Source: an uncultured Bdellovibrionales bacterium (GTDB lineage: Bacteria; Bdellovibrionota; Bdellovibrionia; Bdellovibrionales; UBA1609). From it: 64,000 nucleotides of DNA. Under the pieces are notes generated by a model. It had not been told where the DNA came from. It ran no database searches and saw nothing but the letters and a program-made list of their open reading frames with translations. The translations under genes were made by a program, and so were the position numbers. Positions 45,375 to 54,923 of this stretch are shown piece after piece. Every line of letters begins with the position of its first letter. Position 1 is the first letter of the stretch. The stretch covers positions 160,981 through 224,980 of the forward strand of contig CAILEP010000022.1 of NCBI GenBank assembly GCA_903833275.1. The letters are read 5' to 3'.

Positions 45375-45902
45375 ATGGCTTTAATTCTAAAACAATTGTT
45401 CGGATTGTTAAAAATGCTCAATTCTGAAACTGGTACGAATCAAATCGCGGCTGGCCTGGCGGCCGGGTTCGTGCTCGGCATGACACCTTTTCTGTCGTTG
45501 CAATCACTTCTCATATTTGTTTGCTTTTTCGTGTTTCGCATTCAAATTGGCGCTGCCTTTCTTTCCGCATTTTTCTTTTCATTTATTGCTTACATTCTCG
45601 ACCCGGTATTTCACGCAGTGGGTTCGGCCATTCTCGAGGCCGACAGTCTTCAGGGCGCTTTCACAGTGCTTTATAATATGCCCATCATCCCACTCACCCG
45701 TTTTAACAATTCGATCGTAATGGGCTCAGGGGTTGTGGCGCTCGCGCTTACACCTTTTGTCTTTTTAGTCGCCCGCAATTTGGTAAAGCATTACCGAGTG
45801 CAAGTGGTTGATCGCCTAAAGTCGACGAAAGCTTGGCGGGCCATGCAGGCCACGACTCTCTTCAGATGGTATTTTACCTACAGTAAACTTCACGGAGAAT
45901 AA
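45375..45902 (+). CDS. TIGR03546-like inner-membrane protein
   Basis: 175 residues. An N-terminal helix (LFGLLKMLNSETGTNQIAAGLAAGFVLGMTP) with the DUF2062-like GxxxGxxPF turn, then hydrophobic helices (LLIFVCFFVFRIQIGAAFLSAFFFSFIAYILDPVFHAVG and IVMGSGVVALALTPFVFLVARNLV). This pattern, and being directly followed by a large single-anchor protein, matches the TIGR03546/TIGR03545 pair known from several gammaproteobacteria. Function unknown. The next gene begins five bases downstream. Confidence 0.72.
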   Translation: MALILKQLFGLLKMLNSETGTNQIAAGLAAGFVLGMTPFLSLQSLLIFVCFFVFRIQIGAAFLSAFFFSFIAYILDPVFHAVGSAILEADSLQGAFTVLYNMPIIPLTRFNNSIVMGSGVVALALTPFVFLVARNLVKHYRVQVVDRLKSTKAWRAMQATTLFRWYFTYSKLHGE

Positions 45903-45907
45903 GCAAT

Positions 45908-47860
45908 ATGGCGAATACGACACAAGGCACTCCCGAGAGTGTAGAAAAAGTTAAAAAAGCCCCGGGCCCGATTCGTACCGGCGCGGTTGTCCCGACCACA
46001 ATATTCTTTCTTATCTGCTTTGTGTTTTTCAAATTTCTATTCGACCATAGTATCAAGAGTGCCGTCGAATGGGGCGGCACCCAAGCCGTTGGCGCCGAAG
46101 TCAACGTCGGCTCAGTGCACACCAGTTTTCTAGGCGGCTCTTTTGCGTTAAATGGCCTACAGGTTACTAACAAGGCCGACCCTTCAACCAACGTAGTTCA
46201 AATTGGCCAAATTCGATTCGCTTTTTCGTGGGACGCTCTTCTACGTCTCAAATTTCTAATTAAAGACGCCGCCGTTGACGGCATTGCGCTTTACTCTCCG
46301 CGAACCAGTGTCGGCTGGGTGAAGCCGCCCGAGCCGCCGAAGCCGCCTTCGGCCGCTGCCGCCCCTGAAGGCCCGAGCACTCTCGATAAAATTCAAAGCA
46401 AAGTATCGGACCAAGTGAAAGGCTCAGGCTCTCAAGACCCTTTGGGAGGGATAAGCAAGCTTCTCGCCGGCACCAATCAGGCCGCTATCGGCGACAGCGT
46501 CAAGACGGCGTTGAAATCAGAAACTCGCATCAAAGAATTACAAGCTGAAATCAAAGATAAACAGAAGGTTTGGCAAGAAAAAATCAACAAGATGCCGCAG
46601 AAAAAAGATTTCGAAGACATCGCTGCTCAAGCTAAAAACCTCAAATTTGATATTAAAAATCCGAAGGAATTTGCCGATAATGTCAAAAAAGCAAAAGAAC
46701 TAAAAGACAAAGCTGACGTAAAGCTAAAGGAAGTTAAAGACACGACCGATCAGTTGAAAGCCGACGCCGACCATATCAACGCCGAATACAAAGAAATTGA
46801 TGCTTTGGTTAATGAAGATATTAAGAATGTTCAAGCCAGCCTGAACCTTTCAGATCTTAACCCCAAAGAACTCTCGCGCGCCTTGTTTTCAAATTTGATT
46901 GCACAAAAACTTGGCAGCTACGCTAAGTATCTTGCTCTCGCCGAGAAATATATGTCGGGCTCAAAAAAGAAATCGAAGGCCGCAGACGCCGATTTGATTC
47001 CGCCAAAACGAGGCACCGGAAAGAATTATCGTTTTGCGATTACCACGGCTTATCCATTATTCTGGCTGCAAAAGGCGACGATTAGTTCGAAAGCGAGTGA
47101 CGCCGGCTTTACTGGCAACATTTCGGGCTTGCTCACAAACGTTACTTCAGACCCCCACGTCGTTGGGCAGCCGGCGATTCTTGACGTCAAGGGCGATTTT
47201 CCGCAACCAAAAGTGATGAATACTCACCTCAATGTAACTCTTGATCACGTTAACGACCCAGTTGATTCCATCACAATGAGCATAGGCTCGTACCCCGTTG
47301 CAAAGCTTTCTCTAACTGATAGTGGCGATTTGAAATTGGGCATCCAAGAGGCGGTCGGTGAATCTACGATTCGCGGTGTTTATAAAAACTCTTCAGTCGA
47401 CTTCAATTTGAACAATAACTTTCAGAGCGTAAAATATGATATCGCTGCAAGCGGGGCCATCAAAGAAGCCCTCACCACAGTTCTAGCTGGCATCCCGAAA
47501 GTTTCAGTCAGTGCTCACGCGTCTGGCTCGCTCGACAAATTAGATCTCTCCGTAGAGTCGAATCTTGGCACCGAACTAAGCAACGGTTTGCAAAAACTCA
47601 TTCAGGGCAAGATCGATGCGATAAAAAAACAGATCCATGATGAGATTGAAAACAAAATTAGCGGGCCAAAGAAGCAGCTTGGCGAAGAAATAAATAAATC
47701 AACCGGGCAAGCTAGCTCCGAAGCCAATGCACAAAAGCAGCAAGCTGAACAAGCGAACAAACAAGTTACGAGCTCGGCAAAATCGAGCTCGGGCGCTAAC
47801 TCAGTGCAAGATCAAATTAAAGAAAAAGGTAAACAGCTCCTAAAGGGCTTTAAGTTCTAA
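45908..47860 (+). CDS. TIGR03545-like large membrane-anchored periplasmic protein
   Basis: 650 residues. One N-terminal helix (VVPTTIFFLICFVFFKFLFD), then an AsmA/YdbH-like repeat domain (GAEVNVGSVHTSFLGGSFALNGLQVTN...VQIGQIRFAFSWDALLRLKFLIKDAAVDGIALYSPRT). Next is a long charged coiled coil (about 170-320), and a second beta-rich part. The C-terminus is a Gln/Ser/Lys-rich coiled coil. AsmA-like folds in other proteins help move lipids or assemble the outer membrane, so an envelope-bridging role is a guess. Co-transcribed with the preceding TIGR03546-like gene and a peptidase. Confidence 0.75.
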   Translation: MANTTQGTPESVEKVKKAPGPIRTGAVVPTTIFFLICFVFFKFLFDHSIKSAVEWGGTQAVGAEVNVGSVHTSFLGGSFALNGLQVTNKADPSTNVVQIGQIRFAFSWDALLRLKFLIKDAAVDGIALYSPRTSVGWVKPPEPPKPPSAAAAPEGPSTLDKIQSKVSDQVKGSGSQDPLGGISKLLAGTNQAAIGDSVKTALKSETRIKELQAEIKDKQKVWQEKINKMPQKKDFEDIAAQAKNLKFDIKNPKEFADNVKKAKELKDKADVKLKEVKDTTDQLKADADHINAEYKEIDALVNEDIKNVQASLNLSDLNPKELSRALFSNLIAQKLGSYAKYLALAEKYMSGSKKKSKAADADLIPPKRGTGKNYRFAITTAYPLFWLQKATISSKASDAGFTGNISGLLTNVTSDPHVVGQPAILDVKGDFPQPKVMNTHLNVTLDHVNDPVDSITMSIGSYPVAKLSLTDSGDLKLGIQEAVGESTIRGVYKNSSVDFNLNNNFQSVKYDIAASGAIKEALTTVLAGIPKVSVSAHASGSLDKLDLSVESNLGTELSNGLQKLIQGKIDAIKKQIHDEIENKISGPKKQLGEEINKSTGQASSEANAQKQQAEQANKQVTSSAKSSSGANSVQDQIKEKGKQLLKGFKF

Positions 47861-47878
47861 AAAAGTAGAGGTTTTAAT

Positions 47879-50836
47879 ATGCGCTCTCATTTCGACCGAA
47901 TTGCATTTGCCGTCGCGTTACTTGGCTTGTCTTTGTGCTCAAATATCGGCTGCTCCACTTCAACAAAAGCCACCGATTCGAATCTAGCCGCCACAGCGGG
48001 CAACGACCCGACAAAACTTGTGGTGGCCACCGTGCCGAACGGCCTACTTACAAACACGCGACAGCTAACCATGGGTGGTACGCGCTCAGGTGAAGGTTAC
48101 TTTAGCCCAGATGGCGAACTCATGATTTTTCAGAGCGAGCGTCAAGCCGACAACCCCTTCTATCAAATGTACGTTACCAATTTTAAGACTGGTCAGACGT
48201 CACGCGTTTCAAACGGCACGGGCAAAACCACTTGCGGGTGGATTTCACCTGACAAAAAATTTGTGACCTTCGCATCAACCCATGCCGACAAAGATGCTAA
48301 GAAAAAACAAGATGCCGAGCTCGATTTTCGAAAGTCAGGGCAAGTTCGCCGTTACAGTTGGGATTACGACGAGAATTACGATATCTATAAAGCTTCTCTT
48401 GATGGCAAAATTCTCAAAAATCTTACTCACACCCGAGGTTATGATGCCGAAGGTTCGCTTTCGCCGGATGGCAAACTTTTAGTGTTTGCCTCCAATCGCC
48501 ACGCGTACGACCACGCCTTAGCTGAAGCAGAGTCGAAAAAATTAACCGAAGACCCTTCGTTTTTTATGGACATCTATGTCATGAGTTCTGACGGCGGCAA
48601 TGTTCATCAATTAACAAATGAGCCTGGCTATGATGGCGGGCCATTCTTCAGCCCCGACGGCGAAAGAATCATTTGGCGGCATTTTTCTGAAAATGGTCAG
48701 ACAGCCGAAATCTACACGATGAAAAAAGACGGTTCTGATAAAAAACAGCTCACTCACCTGGGCGCAATGTCGTGGGCCCCGATTTTTCATCCGTCAGGTG
48801 ATTACGTTGTTTTCACTTCGAGCGTGTTCGGCTTTCAAAACTTTGAGCTCTTCATTGTCGATGCGAATGGCAAACACCAGCCCGTGCGTGTTACAAATCT
48901 TGAAGGCTTTGACGGCCTTCCGGTGTTCACCCCTGACGGCCATCAGCTGACCTGGAATCACAAAATTTCAAGTACCGAATCTCAGATTTTTACCGGCGAT
49001 TGGGATGACAAGGTTGCGCGAGCATCGCTCGAATTGCCACCTCAGGCCCCCCATGTGCCACCACTGAAACCAGAAATTTCGATTTCAAACTTACAAACAA
49101 TGTTGCGCTACCTCGCTTCAAAAGAAATGCGCGGTCGCCAAACGGGAAGCCCCGAAGAAACCAAAATGTCTCAAGATATTTCAACTTATTTTAAAGAAGC
49201 CGGGCTCACCACCGCCAAAGGCCCGAATAGTTACACCCAGCACTTCAACTTTGTAAAAGACGCCATCATGGGCTCGAACAATGCCCTACATGCGATTCAT
49301 ACTTCGCAGCAGACTTTTGAACTCAATCGCGATTGGCGCCCCATTGCTTTTTCTGATGTTGGCGAATTCCCCGCCAGCCCGGTTGTGTTTGCCGGTTACG
49401 GCCTAAGGGCACCCGGTGACAGCAAAAACGCAAGCTATGACTCGTATGCCGGCCTGGATGTTAAAGATAAATGGGTTATGGTTTTTCGCTACGTCCCCGA
49501 AGACGTACCCGCTCTCCGAAAACTCTATTTACAAACCTATTCGCGACTCGAGCACAAGGCGGTTCTTGCCAAAGATCTCGGCGCCCGCGGGATTATTTTT
49601 GTTAGCGGCCCGCGTTCGAATGCAAAAGAAAGTCTCATTGCTTTTCATCGCATGAGCGGAGCCAGCATTGGTCTTCCGGCGCTTTCAATTAGCGATGATC
49701 TTGCCGAACAATTTATGCGGCTTCAGCAAAAGAATCTCAAAGAAATGCAGATCGCCCTCGACAAAGAAATGCCCTTGCCGCCCTTTGAATTTCAAAATGT
49801 GAAGCTCGCGGCCGTGGTCGATATTCATATGCAATCGAGTGAAGGGCACAACACCGTCGGCGTGGTGAATGTCCCCGGCGCAACTCACACCTTGATAGTC
49901 GGCGCCCATGGCGATCACCTCGGTGATGCGGCCAGCGACACCTCCCTTCGCACCGCTCAAGACAAAGACCCCATTCATTACGGTGCAGACGACAACGCCT
50001 CGGGCACCTCCGCCGTACTGACCCTTGCTAATTATTTTGCTAACTTTCGCCGCACGTACCCGGGTGTCCTTAAGCAGAATTTAATGTTTGTTGTCTGGTC
50101 GGGTGAAGAGCTCGGAAATTTGGGCTCGAGCCATTTCGCAAAGAACCTAGCAAAAATGCATATTAAACCAAGCGCCTATATCAATCTCGATATGGTTGGC
50201 CGCTGGAAGACCGACCCTGCCACCCAAGTAAAAGAGCCCCTCATGATACAGGGTTTAGGCTCAAGCGCCGACTGGCGACCCATTTTTGAGTCTCTCGGGC
50301 TTAACTTTGCGACGCAACTGCAAGATGATCCGTATTTACCGACCGACGCAATGGCCATGTATTTGGCTCAATTGCCTGTGGTCAATTTCTTTACCGGCGT
50401 CCACACAGACTATCACTCGCCCCGCGATACCGAAGACAAAATCAACTACCAAGGCTTGCAACTGGTGACCGAAACCGTTGCGAAACTTGTTGAACGTGTT
50501 GCCAGCACCGATAAGGCGCTTACTTATCGAAATGTACCCAAATCCCAAACCGAGCAACGGCGCGGCTTTAGAATTTTTCTGGGCACAATCCCCGACTATA
50601 CGGAGGACAAAATAAAAGGCGTGAAGTTATCTGGGGTCATCACCGGTGGCCCCGCCGACAAAGCTGGTCTGCGCGGCGGCGACGTGATCGTCGAGTTTCT
50701 AAGTAAGAAAATTGACAACATCCATGACTATGTTTTCACCCTTGAAATTGCTAAACCCAACGAGCCGACCAAAATCGTTGTTATGCGAAATGGTCAGCGC
50801 GAAGAGCTTTCGATCACTCCCCAAGCAAAAGAATAA
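47879..50836 (+). CDS. Lipoprotein M28 metallopeptidase with PD40 propeller and PDZ domain
   Basis: 985 residues. Lipobox SNIGC-S. TolB-like PD40 beta-propeller repeats (about 60-390, for example GYFSPDGELMIFQSER and LTNEPGYDGGPFFSPDGERIIW). The M28 domain has all zinc ligands in order: GAHGDHLGD (His about 676), GADDNASGTS, WSGEELGNLGS (catalytic Glu about 741), NLDMVGR and HTDYHSPRDTE. A PA-like insert lies before it. The PDZ domain is C-terminal (about 910-980, VITGGPADKAGLRGGDVI). It looks like an outer-membrane-anchored aminopeptidase. Confidence 0.92.
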   Translation: MRSHFDRIAFAVALLGLSLCSNIGCSTSTKATDSNLAATAGNDPTKLVVATVPNGLLTNTRQLTMGGTRSGEGYFSPDGELMIFQSERQADNPFYQMYVTNFKTGQTSRVSNGTGKTTCGWISPDKKFVTFASTHADKDAKKKQDAELDFRKSGQVRRYSWDYDENYDIYKASLDGKILKNLTHTRGYDAEGSLSPDGKLLVFASNRHAYDHALAEAESKKLTEDPSFFMDIYVMSSDGGNVHQLTNEPGYDGGPFFSPDGERIIWRHFSENGQTAEIYTMKKDGSDKKQLTHLGAMSWAPIFHPSGDYVVFTSSVFGFQNFELFIVDANGKHQPVRVTNLEGFDGLPVFTPDGHQLTWNHKISSTESQIFTGDWDDKVARASLELPPQAPHVPPLKPEISISNLQTMLRYLASKEMRGRQTGSPEETKMSQDISTYFKEAGLTTAKGPNSYTQHFNFVKDAIMGSNNALHAIHTSQQTFELNRDWRPIAFSDVGEFPASPVVFAGYGLRAPGDSKNASYDSYAGLDVKDKWVMVFRYVPEDVPALRKLYLQTYSRLEHKAVLAKDLGARGIIFVSGPRSNAKESLIAFHRMSGASIGLPALSISDDLAEQFMRLQQKNLKEMQIALDKEMPLPPFEFQNVKLAAVVDIHMQSSEGHNTVGVVNVPGATHTLIVGAHGDHLGDAASDTSLRTAQDKDPIHYGADDNASGTSAVLTLANYFANFRRTYPGVLKQNLMFVVWSGEELGNLGSSHFAKNLAKMHIKPSAYINLDMVGRWKTDPATQVKEPLMIQGLGSSADWRPIFESLGLNFATQLQDDPYLPTDAMAMYLAQLPVVNFFTGVHTDYHSPRDTEDKINYQGLQLVTETVAKLVERVASTDKALTYRNVPKSQTEQRRGFRIFLGTIPDYTEDKIKGVKLSGVITGGPADKAGLRGGDVIVEFLSKKIDNIHDYVFTLEIAKPNEPTKIVVMRNGQREELSITPQAKE

Positions 50837-50851
50837 GCGCATTGTCGAAAA

Positions 50852-51460
50852 ATGCGCACCCTTGATGTTAGTAAAATCCCCAAGCCAAACTTTGATTTCG
50901 AAAGATTCAAGGTTTGGAGAAATCAAAACACGAAATTTTTTATCGAAATTGGCTGTGGAGTAGGCCGCCATCCTATTCAATGGGCCAAGAACAATCCCGA
51001 ATGCCAAATATTAGCAATCGAGCGCACAAGTGATAAGTTCGAAAAATTTGAACGGCGCCTCACGAGCCATCGCACCAAATTTCCCACCCAATATCAAAAC
51101 ATATGGGCCGCCCATGCCGAGGCCGCCGTGCTATTGCCACACTTAAAGCTCTCGCCTCTGGTTGATGGTATTTTTTATTTTTATCCAAACCCAGAAGCTA
51201 AGGCCAAAAATCGACAACTTGCCGAAAGCCCATTACTGCCTTTTCTATTCGAGATCCTCAAGCCAGGTGGGCGGCTGCTAGTGGCGTCAAATGTCGCCAG
51301 CTATATCGACGGTCTTGCCCGGGTCGCAATCGCAATTGGCTTTAAGCCCAGTGTAGCAACACAAATTTCTAGCGTTGGTAGTCCGCGCACTCACTTTGAA
51401 AAAAAATACCTAGAACGCGGTGATGCGTGTTTTGAAATCGAGATGATTAAACCGCAATGA
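50852..51460 (+). CDS. TrmB-like SAM-dependent methyltransferase
   Basis: 202 residues. SAM-binding motif FFIEIGCGVGRHPIQWAKNNPECQ, with acidic IAIERTSDKFEKF as motif II. FYFYPNPEAKAKNRQLAESPLLPFLFEILKPGGRLLVAS resembles the catalytic PDPWPKxxHxKRR region of tRNA (guanine-N7) methyltransferase, though the motif is altered. The ending SPRTHFEKKYLERGDACFEIEM matches the TrmB C-terminus (T.FE.k...G). Likely a TrmB relative; whether it methylates m7G46 is unsure. It closes the DegT operon. Confidence 0.72.
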   Translation: MRTLDVSKIPKPNFDFERFKVWRNQNTKFFIEIGCGVGRHPIQWAKNNPECQILAIERTSDKFEKFERRLTSHRTKFPTQYQNIWAAHAEAAVLLPHLKLSPLVDGIFYFYPNPEAKAKNRQLAESPLLPFLFEILKPGGRLLVASNVASYIDGLARVAIAIGFKPSVATQISSVGSPRTHFEKKYLERGDACFEIEMIKPQ

Positions 51461-51497
51461 TTCACTTGCGGCTCTTATGTCGTCAGCCTTGCGGCTT

Positions 51498-54059
51498 CTA
51501 TTTTCCCAAAAGCGCTCGGCACGATAAATTGAAACTAAATCGAACTTTCGACGAAAGCGCCATGGTTCGAAGCTGATCAATGAAGGCTTGAGTCTGGGGT
51601 CTATTCGAAAAATCAGGCTTACTTTTCATTTCTTCAAGCCTTCGCAGAACAACGTCCTTGCGCCACGAATTGGCCAATATTTTGTCCTTCAAAAGCTCCT
51701 TCGGCAAGGGCACATCGATAAGAGTCGCCTGGCCTTCTGAAATTTGAGCCGCGCCAATCTTGGCCGAAACCTTGGCAAAGAACACTTGATACGCCTTCGT
51801 CCATTGCGCACTTGATGATTCAATTTCGGGCGGCAGGGCCGTTATTTCTTTTTGCATATCCTCCGTTAACGCCTTTATTTCTACAACAATCGCATCCGCC
51901 TTTTTCGCACCAGTGCCGCCGGTTCTTGACTCTGACTGATCAAGTTTTGCCTGCACGTCGCTCAAATTTTTTCCATCGGCGACTTCAGACAGCGCCAAGA
52001 CCACATCGTCGAAATATTGAACAAAATGATCTTTCAGATCGCGAATAAGCACTCGACGAGCCAAGTTCGGCACGATCCCGATATTTTCAATTGAATCTCC
52101 ACTTGCACGTGTGCTCGAAGCAAAGGGGCATCGAAAGTCCATCTCTGTTAACGTCAGGTCTTTAACATGGCCATTCAACGGATGACCAAGCCCCATCGAT
52201 TTTTCACCAACAATCGTCGCGCGCGCATTGTCTTGCAAAACCCCAGGTACGAACTCGCCGCAGCTAGCTGAACGACCATCTACTAGAAACGCAACTTTTT
52301 TATCGGTGCTGAACCCATGATTTTCAATCAAGCTCGGATCTCCACCACGTCCAAAAACTGAATCCATTGAGAACGGCATTTGACCAGAAATTCTTTGCTG
52401 ATTGTCCATTTGACGCCGCAATGACAATAAAAAGGCTTTTCGCTTCGATACCAAATTTTCGCCATTTGACGTTATCGGTTGATCGAGCAAATACGTTTGA
52501 AATAGCTTTTCGCTTAGCACGAATTGAGCATTTTGCGCGCGTAGCGGGCTGTTCGTACTTGCAAACAACGATAGTAACATTTCACCGTAGATTACATAGC
52601 CACCTGGGTTTGAAAGCTGATCGATTAAGATCAGCCCAACATCGGGGTCGTCTTGAAATAATTGAAGTGCCTGAGTCATCCAAGAGAGCTCATTGAAAAC
52701 TTCACTTACGCCATTTTCGGATGGCATGTAGCTTGGTAGACGAATCACGCCAATTGACTTACCAGCCTCGCGCCGAATTACATAGGCCTCCAGTCGCTCA
52801 ACCGGAGCCAACCGCTCGATCATACCTTGAAGAGCTTCATCTGAAATTTCGGGTGCCTTCTGCGGTTGTGGCCCGACAGGGGCAGCCGCATCGGCAATAG
52901 CCTTAAGATGTTTCTTCGGTGTCGCTGGGCTGCCAGGCGCGGGGCTAGGGGTCGCCCCTGCTTTTGACTTCGGATTTGCCTGCTCGAGTTTACCTGCCTC
53001 TTGCACTAAATAAGCACTAATCACATTGAGCTTACGGAGGTACCGCGCTTTGTTTAGCATCTCGCCGATATTATCCACTCTCATCGGGGTGCCTTGCTTT
53101 TCAAGAAGGCTGGCCTTGTTCATCATGCCCTCAAAAAAGTAAGATCGAACCGCACCTTTTTCTCCGAAAACAAAATCACCAGAATCTCTTTCGAAACGAT
53201 CTCCTTTGCGAACTGCATCGGTCGGGTTCGCGGGTCGAGTGAGGTCAATTTCATCGACGTTTTGCCAAAGATATTCATTGGTGAACTCTTGGCCATCGCG
53301 TCGAAATGTCACCTTTACAGTTTTTCCGTTACGAAGCGGCGGTAGTAATTTATGAGGGACCTCGAGAATACGTTCCAACGCTTCGTCTTTTCTCGCCTCG
53401 ATCGTACCATTATTCACGTATTGTAAATTTCGGCGGATATATTCTTCGAGAGGCTTGCCATCAATGGCGATGACTTCATCTAAAATGCTCAAAGGGCGGT
53501 CTTCATAAACCGTGACCATAAATCTGGGCTTAAAACCCGTAACGTAAAGCCGCCCGTCAATTGCTGCTGTATGAATACCCACTGTTGTTGCATCTTGAGT
53601 CGGGGCCAAGGCCCGAGTGTGCCCATCATGCAGTTCAGATATAACGGCCGTCATTAAATATCTAGCATCGATGGGGCTAAGCAAACTGCGCTTAACTCGA
53701 GGGCTAAATCCACTGGCCTCATCGACCGTGACGGCTTCATTAATAAGGCGCGAATATTTTGTGCGAATTTGGTCGAGCGAAAGTCCGAAGTTTTCTTGTT
53801 TATATTCAAGACCGGCATATTGGTATTTTAAAACAGACAGTACTTCTTCAAGGGCGGCGAGCTGCTCTGCCTTGGTAGAGAGCTGTGGCAATTGGCGCGG
53901 AGTCGTAATCGTTAAACCCACATCCGCCGGGTCTACCCCATGTGCCGCCATCCCCGCTGAATCGACCATCAACAGGCCTACTAAAATAGAAGACAATATA
54001 GGCCGTAAATTGTTATTCGCTGTTCTTAAAAACGAATGAAAAACACCGGTATATTTCAT
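51498..54059 (-). CDS. Exported S41-like tail-specific peptidase
   Basis: 853 residues from the ATG at 54059, where the signal segment (LRPILSSILVGLLMVDSAGMAAHG) begins; a longer frame to 54122 exists. A PDZ-like region and an S41 core follow: LVDGRSASCGEFVPGVLQDNARATIVGEKSMGLG (candidate Ser near residue 600). A GIVPNLARRVLI block typical of S41 ends comes later. The usual Lys after the GxxTxGKG loop is replaced (SMGLG), so the catalytic dyad is unclear. A Pro/Ala-rich linker (about 375-410) splits the protein. It may be an inactive or variant protease. Confidence 0.75.
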   Translation of the reverse strand: MKYTGVFHSFLRTANNNLRPILSSILVGLLMVDSAGMAAHGVDPADVGLTITTPRQLPQLSTKAEQLAALEEVLSVLKYQYAGLEYKQENFGLSLDQIRTKYSRLINEAVTVDEASGFSPRVKRSLLSPIDARYLMTAVISELHDGHTRALAPTQDATTVGIHTAAIDGRLYVTGFKPRFMVTVYEDRPLSILDEVIAIDGKPLEEYIRRNLQYVNNGTIEARKDEALERILEVPHKLLPPLRNGKTVKVTFRRDGQEFTNEYLWQNVDEIDLTRPANPTDAVRKGDRFERDSGDFVFGEKGAVRSYFFEGMMNKASLLEKQGTPMRVDNIGEMLNKARYLRKLNVISAYLVQEAGKLEQANPKSKAGATPSPAPGSPATPKKHLKAIADAAAPVGPQPQKAPEISDEALQGMIERLAPVERLEAYVIRREAGKSIGVIRLPSYMPSENGVSEVFNELSWMTQALQLFQDDPDVGLILIDQLSNPGGYVIYGEMLLSLFASTNSPLRAQNAQFVLSEKLFQTYLLDQPITSNGENLVSKRKAFLLSLRRQMDNQQRISGQMPFSMDSVFGRGGDPSLIENHGFSTDKKVAFLVDGRSASCGEFVPGVLQDNARATIVGEKSMGLGHPLNGHVKDLTLTEMDFRCPFASSTRASGDSIENIGIVPNLARRVLIRDLKDHFVQYFDDVVLALSEVADGKNLSDVQAKLDQSESRTGGTGAKKADAIVVEIKALTEDMQKEITALPPEIESSSAQWTKAYQVFFAKVSAKIGAAQISEGQATLIDVPLPKELLKDKILANSWRKDVVLRRLEEMKSKPDFSNRPQTQAFIDQLRTMALSSKVRFSFNLSCRALLGK

Positions 54060-54190
54060 TTGGGGTCTCACTTTCTTTAATCTTTCTATGAGTTGCAATT
54101 GAAGGGCCACGCCCCGGGCCAAGGTCGAGACTCCATTGGTTTCGGCCTTTAGTCCGTAAATCGCAACAGTGTTTCTGTCGATAGAGACCC

Positions 54191-54913
54191 ATGTTCAAAA
54201 TCGTGATCTTTTCAGACCAAACACTTGATTTCTCATCCTGGGCAACTTGGCTCGAGCGAGACTTTGAAATCACCCACGTCACCCAAGTTGAAAGTCTTGC
54301 TGCTGTGCTTGATACCTGGTCCCCCAATGTTTTTATTTACAGTGAGAAGTCGCTTAATTTAGACACAATTGCGCGCTTGATTTCAAATCGGGGCAATAAG
54401 GCCGCGTTGGGTTGGGTGGTCATAGCCCATCAGTATGACCTTCGAGATGAATTAAAAAGTTTTGAGAGCGGCGCCGACCACTATTTACTATTCAAAACTC
54501 CTACCGAAAGCGTTCGGGCTCGCCTGATTAATACTGCGAAAAAAAACAGCCCCTCTCTTGCGAAGTCTCAAGTCGGCTCGCTCGTTCAATTGCCCCAAAA
54601 TCGCGAGACTCTCACCTTTGATGAAATCGGCCTGACTCTGAGCAATGGCGCCCTTAAGATTCAGGGTGAGATCCGAAGTGTGACGCCGACTCAATATCGC
54701 CTTGTCGAGGCTCTTCTCGGCCATGCCAACACTCCACTGTCGCGCGAATGGATCCGAGAAAATGTTTTTAAAAATTCTCGACTTTCGCTTCGTTCAATCG
54801 ACGCCCAAATCGCCAAAGTAAAAAAAGCGATACCCGAGTTACGCGGGCAAATATTGAATCTTTATGGGCGAGGATACGTTTTAAAGCCTTCTCGGCAGAA
54901 GGCTTTAGCTTAG
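54191..54913 (+). CDS. OmpR-type response regulator with a degenerate receiver domain
   Basis: 240 residues. The N-terminal receiver-like fold keeps a first strand (MFKIVIFSDQ) and the conserved Lys region (DHYLLFKTPTESV). At the phosphoacceptor position it reads PNVFIYSEKSLN, with no Asp. The C-terminal winged-helix DNA-binding domain is normal (GEIRSVTPTQYRLVEALLGHANTPLSREWI, then RSIDAQIAKVKKAI and ILNLYGRGYVLK). It is probably regulated without phosphorylation. No partner kinase nearby. Divergent from the S41 gene. Confidence 0.85.
   Translation: MFKIVIFSDQTLDFSSWATWLERDFEITHVTQVESLAAVLDTWSPNVFIYSEKSLNLDTIARLISNRGNKAALGWVVIAHQYDLRDELKSFESGADHYLLFKTPTESVRARLINTAKKNSPSLAKSQVGSLVQLPQNRETLTFDEIGLTLSNGALKIQGEIRSVTPTQYRLVEALLGHANTPLSREWIRENVFKNSRLSLRSIDAQIAKVKKAIPELRGQILNLYGRGYVLKPSRQKALA
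54882..54907. terminator. Strong 11-bp perfect hairpin over the 3' end of the response regulator
   Basis: TAAAGCCTTCT, loop CGGC, AGAAGGCTTTA, spanning the last ten codons. There is no T tract on either strand directly after the stem, so simple intrinsic termination is doubtful. It could protect the mRNA 3' end or act as a terminator between convergent genes. Confidence 0.45.
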
Positions 54914-54923
54914 AAAAAAGACT

